Assembly: GCA_018857735.1 (NCBI GenBank)
Contig: JABMCL010002924.1
Span: 186,001 to 250,000 of the forward strand
DNA length: 64,000 bases
Source of the DNA: Alviniconcha marisindica
Taxonomy: Eukaryota > Mollusca > Gastropoda > Provannidae
Direction: 5' to 3'
Numbering within the stretch: position 1 is the first letter of the stretch; every line of letters begins with the position of its first letter. Both the position numbers and the translations under genes were made by a program. Under the pieces are notes generated by a model. That model saw nothing but the letters and a program-made list of their open reading frames with translations, did not search any database and was not told where the DNA came from. This document shows, piece after piece, positions 51,185 to 63,699 of this stretch.

Positions 51185-54100
51185 GTAAGCTTTTATAAAG
51201 TTTCTGAGTAATATACATTCTTTGCTCATGTTGTTTTTGTATTTCACTACTTTCATGGCCAGGTATCGTTACTGATTGGATAGATTTAACTTCAAATTCC
51301 CCTGAAGAGAACCCCAAAGGGAGGCTGGTGATGTGTGATGTATCCCCTGTCTGAAATCTTAGGGCTGTTAAGTGTTATTTGATTCCCATTTTCTATCTCC
51401 TCTCTTGTTTTTCTGTCTTTCCCCTTTTTCTGCTCTTGCTGTCTTAATTTTTCTGTTAATTTATTACTTCTGATTTTTCCCCAGGAAATTCTCAATATTT
51501 TTCATTAATAGTTAGTTTTTTGTTTTTTTGGTTTTTGTATGGCTCTCATTGAGCATCATGGTTACAAAAGGTTAAACAGTTCATGAAGATATCTTCCACA
51601 CAAAGCCCAAACAGACAGACAGACAGACACAATGATTCCAATACGGGGGGGGGGGGGGGTATAACTGTTGGGCAGTTCAGGCGGGGTTGTTAACTCCCTT
51701 GACTTGCCCAGCATCGCTTAAGTCCCTTGACTGCCTTTACTTCCAGTGCGTACTTTCTTCATAATGGAAGGCAGAGACCATAAATTTGCAAATTTTACAC
51801 TGCCAACTTTAAAGGCTTTTTGGGAGGTCTGTAGTCAGAATGTATCTGGCAACAGACAATAACTTGTTGCTCGTGCTATAGGATACCCCAAAATGCATTT
51901 TTTTCACAAAATCGTGATCTTCTGGTCAGCCAAAAAACAACACAAAGACACTTTTCCCCCCCTACATCCCCTTTTCCCGGTAATTTTTGCAACTGCATCA
52001 GTGGTGGCATTTGTATTGCTTCGCAATTTTAGGTTTAACTTTCATTGTTATACACAGCGTGAAGCAACGCCTACTCAGAAATTGGCCCAGAGTGACCTCT
52101 CGCGACTTCTTGTGCGAAAGATTACAAAGGGCATTCACTCGTGTAAACCAGCTTCACTGAACCGCCTAATACAGCAGCAGGCACATGACCAAGACTAAAT
52201 GTTCTGTATATATCTCTCAAAGTCGTGTTTTCAATGGCTCTCTACCAGGTTATCTTTCTCAGACTCTGTGTACATATGAACCAACACGAAATCTTCATTC
52301 ATCGTGTGAGAAGCTCCTCAAAGTCCCAAAGCGTAACACCAAAACATTCGGGGAGCGATCCTTCAGCTTTCATGCACCTTCTGTCTGGAACTCTCTGCCA
52401 TCCGATCTCAGAAATTCTTCTACCTTTCTGTTGTTTAAATCCAGACTCAAAACTCACTTGCACACTTCTACCCTTCTGCTGTTTAAATCCAGACTCAAAA
52501 CTCATTTGTTCATAACAGCTTTCTGCCAGTAGGATTTCTGCAGTCTTCAGCCCCCCCCCCCCCCACCCCCCCCCCATGAATACTTCCTGAGTGTTTTAGT
52601 CGTCTCATGATCATTAAGAGAGAGAGAGTGCAGGGAGTGGGAGAGATGGGGGGGGGAGGGGGGGGGGGGGGGGAGGAGAAAGAGAGTATGTGTGCATATG
52701 AGAGTGAGAGAGGGGCAGAGAGAGGGAGTAAGAAAGGGAGGTGTGTGTGTGTGTACATTTTAGTGTAGTAATAATAATTACTTAGTACACTGCTTTATAT
52801 AATTATGTACCTGTTTTAATTTATTGTAATATCTATGTTTTACAACAGTTATTCTCTGCGCTGTTTTACAAGTACTTGTTTTATATTAGTGTAATTTATT
52901 AAGTATGTATTTTATGATTGCTTATATTTATATGTTAGTAAATGTCAATGGTATATGTATTATGTACATGTATGTGAACAAGCGCGTTGAGCTAGCTCAG
53001 CAGGGAATAGCACTATAGAAAATTTATGTATTATTATTATTATTATTATTAAATGAGAAGGATATGCACACATGCATGCCAGTAGAACACAAAATATATT
53101 ATACTGTGTATGTACACAATCTGAAACGGAATGAGGCCCAGATTGCTTGTGCAGATCAACACACATGGGAGTTACTTAGCACTCAAAAGATGTACCTCTG
53201 GGGGAGTTTATGTACCCTACTTTTGAGCACTAATTAACTCCCTTTTGTGTTGATTCTGTGTATACTTTTTTTGTTTGTTTTTGTTTTATGGTCATTATAA
53301 AATTAAAAATAGATGAAAACTGCAACTGTAAAAATCTAATGCCTATTTAGCAAGTTGCTGCTTTGCTGTCTGAAGTAGCTTGGCCTAATTTTGTGTGAAT
53401 GACCTCCATTTAGAATGTCTGCATGTATAGTGGCCTTTAAGTTGTTTAACTCAGGAGAGTGAATTTGTTTACTGCAACTATAAACAAGGATAAAAAATTA
53501 CCATAGTATCCAAGTTAGTTAAACGAATTGTGGAACATTTATTTATACAGTTTTGGTGTTGGATTTTTCTCAAAAATCTATTTAAGCTTGAATCTTTACA
53601 TTTTAACATTTAACTCCCATTATATTCTTCTTTTTTTCTCTTTTTTTTTTTTTTTAAGAGAAGAAAATATAGTTTTTCTAGATTTGAATGAATCAACTGA
53701 GCATTTTCCAGTTATCCTGGAAAAAGGCAATTGAATGCTGGTGGAAAAGAACAAGAAAAATATACTCATCAGAAGAAGATGGGACATACTTTTTTTTTTT
53801 TAAATCAGTTGTTTTGTGTCTTTCTTTGTGTGTACATTTTCCTTGTTCATTTCTGCATGCTTTCCTCAGTCAGTGGTATACCTAGATCCAGCTCTAATAA
53901 CATACACCTCAGCACACATTCCTGGCTTTGCCATATACAGCTCTCCTCCAGTTTTGTTTTGGCCTGTTCCTAGCATTTGTTATATGGCACTAAACATGTT
54001 GTACACAAATCACCTTTTTATTAATTGGTGGTGAAACATGGTGTATGTTATGTGAATCTCACAGGATGTGTTTGTGTTTCTACTGTTAATTGATGTGCTT

Positions 54101-57100
54101 ATTTTTATCATGCGCTTATTTCTATCACCAGTTGTCAGATGGAATTCAAGCGATGGCAGACACTGGAGAGGTCAAACTGGTGTTGGTTGTCAACAATGAG
54201 CTGAGGATGGGAAAGGGGAAAATTGCAGCACAGGTAGCATATTCCTTGTTGGGAGTTTTAATCATGAATCAACTGAACATTTATTATGCTTCTCCATAAG
54301 TTAAATTTTTTATTAAACTATCACCCTGATATAACCGTACCAGTTGACTGGGCATAAAACACCAACTTACTTACTTACTTAAGACTGTAATCTTTTTATA
54401 CTATTCAAATTTTGTGCCATTTGTGGTTATTTTGGGGATTAAAAAAAAGAAGAAGCCCAAAATGGCATGTTTTGACTGAGGGTTCTGTGGAACATCTTAG
54501 ACTGTGCCTTGATTAATTTTTTAGTAAACAAACCAATGTTATCCTGCTTAATAATAATTTCCTTTTCAAGTGACCAGTGTGTACATGAACAGTACTCAGT
54601 GCTGTCTTTGTGTCTGTTACAAACTATTTGCTCAACTCCTGCATATAATGATCAGGGCTAACTATTTTTCACAACTCTGGAGGGTAGACTTGCCCCCCAA
54701 TCTTGTAATTTAAAATGGTATTTTAACACTTCAAAAAATTCTAAACAGTATGTTTTTTTGTTTGTTTAGGGTTGTTGTTGTTTTGTTGCCATTGGTGTTT
54801 TTTGCTTGTTTTTGTTTGTTGATGCTTTTTTGTTTTTCTGTTTTTAAATTTGGGAAAGTTTGTGTGTCAGGGCTCCCCTTTTAATAAAAGTTTTATGTAT
54901 GAGTACTTTAACCTGAATGAGAGCATCAAATTTGGCTGAAAGACTGTGAACAGCTAAACACAAAGGGTGCTTCAAGCTGGGAGCAAAGCACTGTTAGTGC
55001 TAGTACTGTTACACTGAGAAATCTCAACTTTCTCCAGACTTAAGCACATCAACTCAGCACTGCTTTGCCAGTACAGCATCCTGGTGGTCACTGCTTTTTT
55101 GATGTCTTGTCTGCGCTGAATGCTGGAAGTTCACTGTCGAACCCAGTATGGATTTGTTTTTCGTAAGTTTAATTGTTGGAGCATGATGCTAAAGAAATAT
55201 TACATTCAAAACATGAAAGAGAGGCATGCCGCCCAGTGTTTGGAAACTACATGCCAGTGCAACAATGCAGACAGAAGCAAAAACAAGAGTCCATCAAATT
55301 TCAAAGATTGTGAAGGCATGCAAAATGAATACGACTGACTCACTGAGTGACATGTGGGTGTCAAACTAACAGCAATCCATGGCCAGCTAGCCACAAGCAT
55401 GGACACAGTTAAGAAACCTAGTGGTGTAGGGGGATTGGTGGAGAGTTTTTGTTTTCATAATCTGCTGCTGTATGCTAGTGCTGCCACATCACAGGATGGT
55501 CAAAGTTATACTGTCGCCAATCCCACTTTTGGTCTGCTACAGCCATGTTCTCACGCTACCAACCACACATCCTTACAAACATCCTTTTTCTCCCCTTTCC
55601 TCCCTCCCCTCCTCCCCCCAAGCATACACATGCCACTGAGACATCCAGTCTGCCAATGCTACTGGGAGTCCATTACAACTGCTGTCCATTCATAAACCAG
55701 CCCCACTCCCACCCCTCAAAAAAGGATATCACTAGTGATAAACTACTTTTGTTACAAAAATCCTTTTAAACTACTCGCTCATCCCCAGAATATAATTATG
55801 CACACAGACAAGACCAGAAACAAACATTTAGGAAAGATGAGAAAGAGACTGAAAGACGTCAAATGAAAGATACAAGGAGACAGTCTGTCAGTCAATCAAT
55901 CAACAGTCAGTCAGTCAGCCAATCAAACCATCAGACACCTTTAACATGATAAGTTTGTTTGGGCAAAACAAAACAGGGCCATTTTATTTCCTTTTAGTTG
56001 ATCATTGGTAACAAAACAATTGATAACAATCAGTCCAAAATACAAAACCCACCCAAGGAAGAAAGGGCCCCAAAACTTTCTCCCAATGGAACCAGAGAGA
56101 GAAGGAAGGCTTTTAGCAAGCACCCATCTATAGTGACTGATGACACTGAGCAGGAACTGGTCCAAATAGTTTAGATAAACATTACTTTTCCAGTCTCCCA
56201 TTGCTCGGATCACTGCAGCTGGGATGCCACAACTAAGGGCATGCATGGCACTGCCCCTTCTGAAACTGGGACTGTAGAAGTCGGTGCCAGCCATGGTTTT
56301 GATCCTTTTGTTGAACTCTGCACCAAAAATAGGGAAAGTTTGGTCAGTGGGATTACCACTACTGCAGCAGCCAAAAGGTGAGAGTAGCAGTAGTAGAGTA
56401 CAAGGGGTGAGGGGTGAAGGCATGATAAATCAGTCTGAAGCGTTTTCTCCTTTTTTTGAATGGTTTTGTTCCATTTTATTAACAGTAATGGACCTTTCTC
56501 CCAAAAGAAAACAGTAGCGCATGAGCTGTTTGAAATGGTCAAACCCAGCTGTAGTGTCGGAGAAAAGGTTGGATCTGCGCAAGAGATGGAAAAACAGAAC
56601 TGCAGACAGAAAAACATAATTAAGCTGACAGCACCAAAAATGGCATCCTTCTGTACTGAGAGATTAAGCTTGCCTCTAGTAGACAAAAGATCAGCCACAC
56701 TGATGGGCGTCTTACGCACAACTTCACATACTTTAACTCTGTCAGTACCCTGCAGGGTGCTGGTAGCCATCCACAAATCTTTGGAAGGATGACTGAGTCC
56801 ACATTCCAGATGGAGAAACCTGACGATGTTTATATAGTGATTTACTAATGTTGGTTTTAGAGTTCTTAGTAAATACGTCGTGTACAAAAGCAACAGGTCT
56901 TCCAGTATCCTCAAGTTTGCCACTACCCACATTGCTGGAGAAACTTTCTCCAGCTTGGGCTTGCAGCCCAGTTTGAGAGTGGTGTTGTCACCAAGGAACA
57001 CTTCTTCATTTACCAAAGCCCCTGAAGAGACAGTCAACAATGCATAGGTGTTCACCAGCTTTACTGCTTGCTGTTGGGCCCTCAGTGTCATTGGAGATGC

Positions 57101-60100
57101 CTGGACGTCATCAATGCTGCGTGTAGTGCTCTACATTTGGCATGCCGCTGTTGCCACCTTGGTTGCACAACGTAATGCCGGCCCTGCCTATTTTGCTGCT
57201 TGCAGTTTGCCAACAGCTTCCTTCAGGGCCAGGGTGTCACCTCTGGACAGTTCTAAGTCTTTGTTGTCCCTCTCTGACAAAAGGCCTTTTCTTTGTTTTC
57301 ACTATTTGCTGCTGTATGCTGGCACTGTTGCATCCCAGGAGGGTCAAATGATGCTGTCACCAGTCCTGTTTTTGGTCTGCTACAGCCACGCTCTCATGCT
57401 GCCAACCACGCATCCTTACAAATATCCCATTTCTCCCCATCCCCACCCCCCTAAAAAACCACATATATACACACCTCCTACCACTGAGACAGTCCATCTG
57501 TCAAGGCTAATGAGAGTCCATTACAACTACTGTCCATTCCATAAACCAGCCTCAGGGGTCACAGACACTTTTTAGAACTTGTGTACAGCAAACACAGTGT
57601 TTAAAAAAAAAAGTACAATCAAACAGACGCACAATATGAGTGATTTTTTAAAGAACAATCCTGTACTTATCTAGTTAAAAATGTGTGCAAGCCCAATAGG
57701 TAACAGCTCTGCTGTCAGTATCCTTGACCCACCATGGCAGTCAACATTTTTCATCGGTGCCTGGTTAGATCTCAAACTTCTGCTGGTACTCGCAGATTGT
57801 TTGTTTGTTTGTTTACCATCTCGAGTAGGCAGCCTATTGTTAACTGGCTCAGAGCTAGTAGAAGGAACTGGTTTAGAACGATCATCACAACTAAAAAAAA
57901 ATGCATAAACAATTTCAGGTCAGCGTTGAGTTTTCTGTGATGTCTTTTGCAACATTATGCTGTGCTGTGAAATGTTGTCAGTCCTGCATGCAAATGAACA
58001 GCAGGAAACTAGTAATGTGGCTGAAAACTGATGTAGAGAGTGAACTACCACTGACAATGTTCAATGCCACCCACCCTGGCCTGGCAACTGTCAAAATTGG
58101 TATGTTCTAACAACCAGCCCCAACAGAGACCAAGCTGGAGAGACTGCTTAAAGCCTTTAATTAAAATGCATTCTACAAGGCCAGTAACATTTAAATGTAC
58201 ACAAGAATTTGTCTTGGTGATGTTCCATTCACACAGCGCTTTAACAAACAAAACATTACAATCAGTCTGATTTTTTTTTGCATATAGTAAACACATGGGG
58301 TTTTGGGGTTTGAGCAGTTGTGTGAGAGGGGTGTATTTTGCATACCACCCTCATCAATTCCCCCCCTCCAACTGAAAAGGTATCAGTATAGTTTAAATTA
58401 CTTTTCTCATAACACTCCACATACTTTCAGGTTTTTTTCTCTTTTCAGTGTGCCCATGCAGCAGTAGGTGCTGTAGAATGTGTTTCACGCCAAGACCCCA
58501 ACACCTTCAAACAATGGCGCCTGCATGGTCAGCCCAAAGTGGTAGTCAAGGCAGATGACACAGCTATGTTGTATGTTACCTGTGATTTTTTTGGTCTTTG
58601 TTCAGTCTTTGAACATTAAGTCTTGTTGTCTTCATTATATCTACTTAAGTCACAGTGATACAACTAATTAGGGTAATAATATTTTATATATAATAAAATA
58701 CCCTTTCTCTCAAACGTTCATAGCACTTTATGGTTATAATTTACAAAATAAGATACATATGTGCACAGACTTGTTTAGTTCAGCATAGATGTGTGTATAT
58801 ATATATATATATATATAACCTCACCATACAACCAGTGCTGTGCTGAAAAAAGGTGGGCTTTCAATGCTGATCTGAAGGAAGAAGCTGATGGAGAAAGCTG
58901 TCTTTTGGAAGTGTGTTCCAGGGCACTAAAGCAATGTAAGAGAAAGAGCGTTTGTTGTCCAACTTAGTGCTGCCGACAGTTAGAATGCACAGTATACAGC
59001 TGTCTACAGAAGATTGAAGTATAAATGCTGCTCTTCTCAGAAGAGTTGCTGCAGTCCACCAGGTCAGGGTGACTATATTGCAGGAGCCGGTCCATTAGCA
59101 CCTTAAACTGGACACTGTTCATGTTATATGTACACCCTGTAGATTGATTGCCACAAATCCAATCAAGTCAGGTACTTTATTCCATTCCAAGTAAAAAATG
59201 TGGATGCCACACATGAATAACAAAGAAAGGAATAACATCTACATGCATAATAGATTCACAGTCTAAGAGCACACAATAATGTACAAATGCCACAAGCATT
59301 ATTTAAATAGACTGTATGTTTCTTCTTTCCTCAGGAACCCTTCATACAGTTCAGTTCAGTTCAAGATAGCATCTGTGTGCTTGAAAAAGCAAAACAAAAC
59401 AAACAACAAAACCACAGAATTTCCAACCCATCTCTCAAACATTGCCCCAATGTTGCCTTTGAAACAGATCCAGTGTTTTTCTGACTGACAATGGCCTGCT
59501 GTCATCCTTTCAAGGAAGGTCATTGAGTGCTTCCTCTTATGTGTCATTTCCCCTGATTCCAGCATGTCCAGGGCAGAACTTCCACAGGAATGTTCAAAGG
59601 CAGAAGTTAAACATTGATTCACGCCAGTCTGAGCTTTCCATTACAATTTTCACTTTTTTGTAGCAAAATGTCTGCAAGTAACGTGCAGAAAACTGGTACA
59701 ACAAATGATTGTCTCAAAATGGAAACTTTAGAATGAAGCACTAACTAGGAGTACTATGCATTAATACAGTGACAGTAAATGCAAGGCTGGTGGTTAACAA
59801 CGTTAGATGGTAAATCGTAACAGCCACGTAACATGTGTTGATGTTTGTAACAGTGGATGTTTGTAACAAATATAGTACACACAGTAAGAATATTAACCAT
59901 AACTCATGCTTGGGAACACTGTTAGTGAAAAGTGAGTGTACCACTGACAGGAAAATATATAAAGTATTTACAGAACTTGTCAGCAGTGATGAAATGTTTA
60001 AGGTGTCTTTAAAACTGGAAAGTGGGTGAATGTAACAAATGAGCAGTTTTCATTTTTCCACTTTAGAACGTAATTATGAAAGAGAGGAAATGCCAACAAC

Positions 60101-63100
60101 AAACATTTTGGTACCTGATTAGTATGTAAATCAGGAGAAACAAAGGTCTGCAGTGAATGCAGACAAGTAGACAAGCTTGGAAAATGTCAGGATTTTGGAC
60201 ACAGTGGGTTATGTTTGCCCAGTGCATTTTCAAATTGGTTTTTATAGAACTAAATGGTGCACTTGGATATTAAAGTAGTTTATTCAGTGACCAGATGGTG
60301 TACATATTGTCAAGAATAGTTCAGCTGGTAAGTTGATGTTATTGTACCACTTTCAGCTTTTCCTTGATTTTCGTCATGTCTTTTTGTTTTAAATTTAATC
60401 CTCATCCTGGAAACCAAGGCTGCCAATTTTTACTTAGATTTTTCACCAATAAATACTTACTAAAAGCAACCACTGCTTGATATGATTGGAATAAGATGAA
60501 AAGAAATATGAATACGCAAACAGATCAGCACTGTGCCAGAGCACCTTTTCTCACAGGCTTATAGTTATAGTCTTATACACATAAAATATTAACACTGTGG
60601 CTTTCGCTAGTTACGGTATCTAGGCCCACATCAGGCGGCATTTTGTTGTTATATTTATTGTGGAGATGAACTTGCTTTTAATGCTTACACCATAAACCAT
60701 TTTTAATCAGTTATAATCTGACATGCTTTGCTGTCAATATCATATATACTTAACATCCTACAGTATTAATTTATTAAAGGGGAACCAAAATGAAGACGCA
60801 GGCTGCCCTGAGAACAGAGAAAGTATGGCAGTCAATTTTTTCCATCTGCAGGCTTCATTTGGTCGTTTTATGAAGATTTATACAAAAGAAGTACCTTTTT
60901 GCTTTGACTTTAGAGTGTGAGCTCAGGGTGCAGTGACGCTGGGTTGCTCCTTACCAACAAAGAGCAGAAAATGGCTGGCTTGTGATGTATCAGTTGTGGT
61001 ACTTTCTGCCACACAGTCCGGCCTTGTTAATGATGATACTTATAATACAAACAGCTGGGCATAAAATGGAACACAACTGACTGTCAGTGGAGCAGAAGTA
61101 TTCATAGACATGTGTTTACAACTTTCAAATGTCAGTTTATAACAAAAGTTCCCTTTAGGAGAGAATGTCCATTTGAGTAGTGTTTCCTTGGCTGTGCAGG
61201 AAAGAGCTGGGCCAGAAGGCTCATAGTGTGGGTCTGGTTTCATGTCTGATCGCTGATGCAGGCAGGACCCAGATTGCAGCAGGATCCAAGACTGTGTTGG
61301 GAGTGGGTCCAGGTTAGTGTTTCTTTCTTCGCAGACATATTCTCATATTCAGCGGTTATTGGGTTCATTTGTATTATGTCTATTCAAAGTGATGATTTCT
61401 TTGATTTCAGCCAGTGATTTAAATGTGTGTTTGAACAGACAAAAAAGTTCTTCAGTTATATTTCATACAAGACCACCCATAAATTTGAGATTGGCATCAT
61501 TGTTTTATTGGATGTCAATGAAAACAGAAAATCCACCTCCATCACCAAATAAACATTATGTTTGCATATGCACACCAAGTTACAGTTAAACACGTTTATG
61601 ATAATGATGTAGTGATCATTTATTACAATGATGTGCTTTTGGCGCTGGTATGATGTTAATGTTGTACGAGAAAATAATATTCTAATAGTATGCCACAGTG
61701 GGGTACTGTAGACACATACATTAAGGTCCCCTCTGTTGAGGGCCCACAAACCCTCACTCCGCTTTCTCTTTGCGTTAGGCGTGGCTAACACAACCTGCCA
61801 TTTTTAAACAGTTTTGTTATTTAAATATTTCATCAAATGTAGAAATCAGATGGGGGGGTTTGTCAGTGATTGCAGAATTGCAGCTAGTTTGATCTTGTGT
61901 TTGGCTTGTTGTCACTGCATTAATTCTGCTGATCTATTAACAGAGATTCTACAAGATGAACATGCAAAAAACAAAGTTGCCTATCTCTAATATTGTTTTT
62001 TTTGTGTCATTGACTGCAGAGTTGCAGCTAGTTTGATCCTGTGTTTGGCTTGTTGTCACCACATTAATTCTGCTTTAACAGATATTCTACAAGATGAACA
62101 TGCAAAAAACAGTCTTCTAAGTTCTATCTCTAATATTTAGTTTTAACTATTTGACTGTATGGGCAAGTAAGGGTCCAGTAAATTCATGTTATTTTGGTTG
62201 TCAGTAATGCACAAAATTTTGTGAATACAACTGTAAACAAGTCACATAAGATAAAAACACAAAGAGCTCAAGTTTTTCATTTCCTTGCCTTCAACTATCA
62301 AGCAACAACAACAAAAAATCCAAATAAAAGATTTGTTAAAAACTAGACAAGTGCTTTTTTTCTTCTTTTGTTGTTGTCTTTTTTTGTTTTGTTTGTCATG
62401 GTGTCAGCTGTTAATATTATGATGACAAAAAATTTAAGGCGAAATGGTGAATAAAAAAAAAAAGGAAAAAAAAGCACAAGCAACAAGTTCTTGCTTGTTG
62501 CCAGACACACTCTGACAATGAGCCATCAAAAATGCCTTGGAAATTGGCACTGTAAATTTCACGAATTCACTGTCACCACCTTCCATTTTGAAGAATGTAC
62601 CCACTGAAAGTAAAAACAGCCCTTTCTTTTTGGGCAGTTCAGCGATTGCTGTTCATAATCTTTTGCGCACAAAGATGTGAAAGGTCATAGCTGCCATTTC
62701 CAGGCCAGTTTCCAAGTAGGTATTGGTTCACGCTGTGTATAACAATGGAAGTTGAAAGTAGAACTGCAAAGCAGTAAAAATGCCACTACTGTTGCGTTTG
62801 CAAAAATTACAGGGGAAAGATGATGGAGAATGGAAAAAAAGTGTCTTTACATCATTTTTTTGGCTGACCAGAAGATCACAAAATATTGGAATTAAAACAA
62901 CAACAACTGACTACAGGCCTTCCAAAATGCCTTTAAAATTGGCACTGTAAACTTCACAAATTCATTGTCACCACCTTCCACAGGAAGTAAAAACAGCCAA
63001 TGCTGGGTAAAAGTCAAGGGAGTTAACAACCCTACCTGAACCACCCAATACCACTTCCTTCACTAAAATGACCTAGTCAAACATTGAAAAATCTGCTCCA

Positions 63101-63575
63101 TCATCAAAATCTGCCCTAAAAGCAAACTTGTTTCAGCTGGATAACTGATCAGTGCATGTGTGTTTGTGCCACTAATAATCACTGACACCAGTAGGATTTT
63201 AAATTGAAAATAAAATCAGCAGAGCATTTTCAAACAAAATCACTGTTTTCAAGTTTTCATTTTTATCTCTTTTTATCAGTTGGAGAAAGGCCAGTCTTCT
63301 TGGACAAAATCTCCTTTTAAATTCCCTTTAAAGCAAACAAAGAAAAATACATTGCAGATCAATTTTTTTTTTTTTTTTTTAAAGACTGCAAAATACTGGT
63401 CTCATTCTGCAGTGCAATAACTTACTGATGATGTTTGCCTCAGTGTTGTATTTACATTTTGCTTTTGTCCGTGACGTGTCTGGCTCTTTTGTCATTAATA
63501 AGCATGAATTGTATGTGTGTTTCAGGGCCAGCTGCACTTGTAGACCAAGTCACTGGGCATCTCAAACTGTTATGA
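51047..63575 (+). CDS. PTRH2: PTRH2, peptidyl-tRNA hydrolase 2 (5 coding exons)
   Basis: Pth2-family enzyme that cleaves the ester bond of peptidyl-tRNA. Animal orthologues (Bit1) carry an N-terminal membrane anchor, sit on mitochondria and take part in anoikis. Coding exons: 51047-51184, 54132-54233, 58449-58570, 61200-61312, 63526-63575. Total 525 nt, 174 residues plus stop; the human protein has 179. Phases are consistent and all introns GT-AG. Residues about 12-29 (ISTTLSIGLGIAIGWALR) are the anchor. The catalytic domain runs from about 57 to 174 and includes KLVLVVNNELRMGKGKIAAQ (61-80), CAHAAVGA (81-88), QPKVVVKADD (109-118), [20 protein letters not shown] and DQVTGHLKLL at the C-terminus. 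All conserved blocks are intact. Confidence 0.94.
51296..51580 (-). repeat. SINE-like repeat R1, copy 4 (inverted)
   Basis: Reverse-strand R1: CCCAAAGGGAGGCTGGTGAT, then CTGTCTGAAATCTTAGGGCT, ending with TGTATGGCTCTCATTGAGCA. It has the same borders as copies 1 and 2. Confidence 0.78.
51550..51657 (+). repeat. Dispersed repeat R2 ending in poly-G
   Basis: GGTTACAAAAGGTTAAACAG, then AAACAGACAGACAGACAGAC and ATGATTCCAATAC followed by about 15 G. Confidence 0.65.
51668..52169 (+). mobile_element. SAP-domain MITE, copy 2 (502 bp)
   Basis: Ends TTGGGCAGTTCAGGC and CTGAACCGCCTAA, followed by TA. The interior reads KAFWEVCSQNVSGN and LVARAIGYPKMHFFHK with one stop, which supports a SAP-like module. 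Same length and structure as copy 1. Confidence 0.8.
52180..53055 (+). pseudogene. CR1/L2-like LINE 3' fragment with internal duplication
   Basis: Reads FNGSLPGYLSQTLCTYEPTR, then KLLKVPKRNTKTFGERSFSF and HAPSVWNSLPSDLRNS. The end LLFKSRLKTHL is duplicated in tandem (about 52430-52510). C/G-run and GA-rich tracts follow, then TAGCACTATAGAAAATT and an (ATT)n tail at about 53030-53050. Confidence 0.8.
52545..52755. repeat. Poly-C, poly-G and GA tracts
   Basis: C runs at 52549-52575, G runs at 52648-52673 and interleaved GAGAGA repeats, then GT repeats. All lie inside the LINE 3' fragment. Confidence 0.85.
53060..54120. other. PTRH2 intron 1 DNA, nothing recognised
   Basis: AT-rich with T-tracts near 53630-53655 and 53789-53801. 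No gene. Confidence 0.4.
54132..54233 (+). CDS. PTRH2: PTRH2 exon 2
   Basis: Follows TATCACCAG; donor GTAGCA. Reads LSDGIQAMADTGEVKLVLVV and NNELRMGKGKIAAQ, the first strand and the catalytic KGK region of the Pth2 fold. Phase 0 at both ends. Confidence 0.95.
54300..55440. other. PTRH2 intron 2 DNA, nothing recognised
   Basis: AT-rich with T/G-rich tracts near 54750-54845. No gene. Confidence 0.4.
55461..55703. repeat. Direct repeat, copy 1 of the YR element
   Basis: Starts CTGCTGCTGTATGCTAGTGC, ends CATAAACCAGCC. Clearly homologous, in the same orientation, to 57304-57552. Confidence 0.88.
55990..57091 (-). pseudogene. Tyrosine recombinase (phage-integrase-like) pseudogene
   Basis: The N-terminal SAM-like part reads RTLKPTLVNHYINIVRFLHL and GLSHPSKDLWMATSTLQGTD, then SVQKDAIFGAVSLIMFFCLQ. 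After a frame slip near 56210-56420 come AEFNKRIKTMAG, FYSPSFRRGSAMHALSCGIP and GDWKSNVYLNYLDQ. The second catalytic Arg (SFRRG) and the nucleophile-region Tyr are visible. The His usual in HSFRRG is Ser here. The middle is degenerate and frameshifted, so the copy is likely inactive. Confidence 0.75.
57304..57552. repeat. Direct repeat, copy 2 of the YR element
   Basis: Starts TTTGCTGCTGTATGCTGGCA, ends CATAAACCAGCC. Confidence 0.88.
57560..58440. other. PTRH2 intron 2 DNA, nothing recognised
   Basis: No coding homology or clear repeat. Confidence 0.4.
58449..58570 (+). CDS. PTRH2: PTRH2 exon 3
   Basis: Follows CTTTTCAG; donor GTATGT, phase 2. Reads CAHAAVGAVECVSRQDPNTF, KQWRLHGQPKVVVKADDTAM, matching family CSHAAVSAYKQ and GQPKVVVKAPDE. 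Confidence 0.96.
58665..59110 (-). repeat. LINE 3' fragment
   Basis: CATAGCACTTTATGGTTATA near 58721 and GTGTTCCAGGGCACTAAAGC near 58912 match the non-coding strand of the CR1/L2-like 3' region. A TA tract lies at 58796-58817. Confidence 0.5.
59120..61195. other. PTRH2 intron 3 DNA, nothing recognised
   Basis: AT-rich. A LINE-tail-like AATCAAGTCAGGTACTTTAT occurs at about 59161-59180. No gene. Confidence 0.4.
61200..61312 (+). CDS. PTRH2: PTRH2 exon 4
   Basis: Follows GGCTGTGCAG; donor G/GTTAGT. Completes a Leu codon, then KELGQKAHSVGLVSCLIADA and [17 protein letters not shown], matching family [20 protein letters not shown]. Holds the catalytic Asp and Thr region. Confidence 0.96.
61862..62145. 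repeat. Tandem duplication of about 145 bp
   Basis: TTGCAGCTAGTTTGATC, GTGTTTGGCTTGTTGTCAC and TCTACAAGATGAACATGCAA occur in the same order at 61877-61970 and 62022-62108, with minor differences. Confidence 0.85.
62490..62629 (-). mobile_element. SAP-domain MITE, truncated copy next to copy 3
   Basis: Reads the same interior as 37800-37900 (TTCACTGTCACCACCTTCCA, GTAAAAACAGCC) and ends where copy 3 starts. Confidence 0.65.
62630..63048 (-). mobile_element. SAP-domain MITE, copy 3 (419 bp)
   Basis: Ends TTGGGCAGTTCAGCG and CTACCTGAACCACCCAA, then TA. Inverted relative to copies 1 and 2, with internal deletions. Confidence 0.78.
63526..63575 (+). CDS. PTRH2: PTRH2 exon 5 (last coding exon)
   Basis: Follows GTGTTTCAG. 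Reads (G)PAALVDQVTGHLKLL then TGA, matching the family ending ADLIDKVTGHLKLY. Confidence 0.96.
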
Positions 63576-63655
63576 CTGCAAGGGATTGCTAGGCTGTATT
63601 TTTATTTTAATAATAATATACAGGTGTGAATGACATTTATTTTTCATTATGTTTA

Positions 63656-63661
63656 AATAAA
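63656..63661 (+). terminator. PTRH2: PTRH2 poly(A) signal
   Basis: AATAAA about 80 nt after the PTRH2 stop, followed by a TG/T-rich region. Confidence 0.7.
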
Positions 63662-63699
63662 TCCTGTTGGTTTTTCACACATTTGCTTTTGTGTACTAA

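Larger units (their letters stand above)
55461..57552 (-). mobile_element. Tyrosine-recombinase element with direct terminal repeats
   Basis: A minus-strand tyrosine-recombinase pseudogene (about 57091-55990) sits between two direct repeats of about 245 bp (55461-55703 and 57304-57552). These share TTTTGGTCTGCTACAGCCA, ACCCATCCTTACAAA-like and GAGTCCATTACAACT blocks. No RT is present. DIRS/Ngaro-type elements and Cryptons both encode such recombinases; terminal direct repeats favour a DIRS/Ngaro-like derivative, but this is not settled. Confidence 0.6.
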
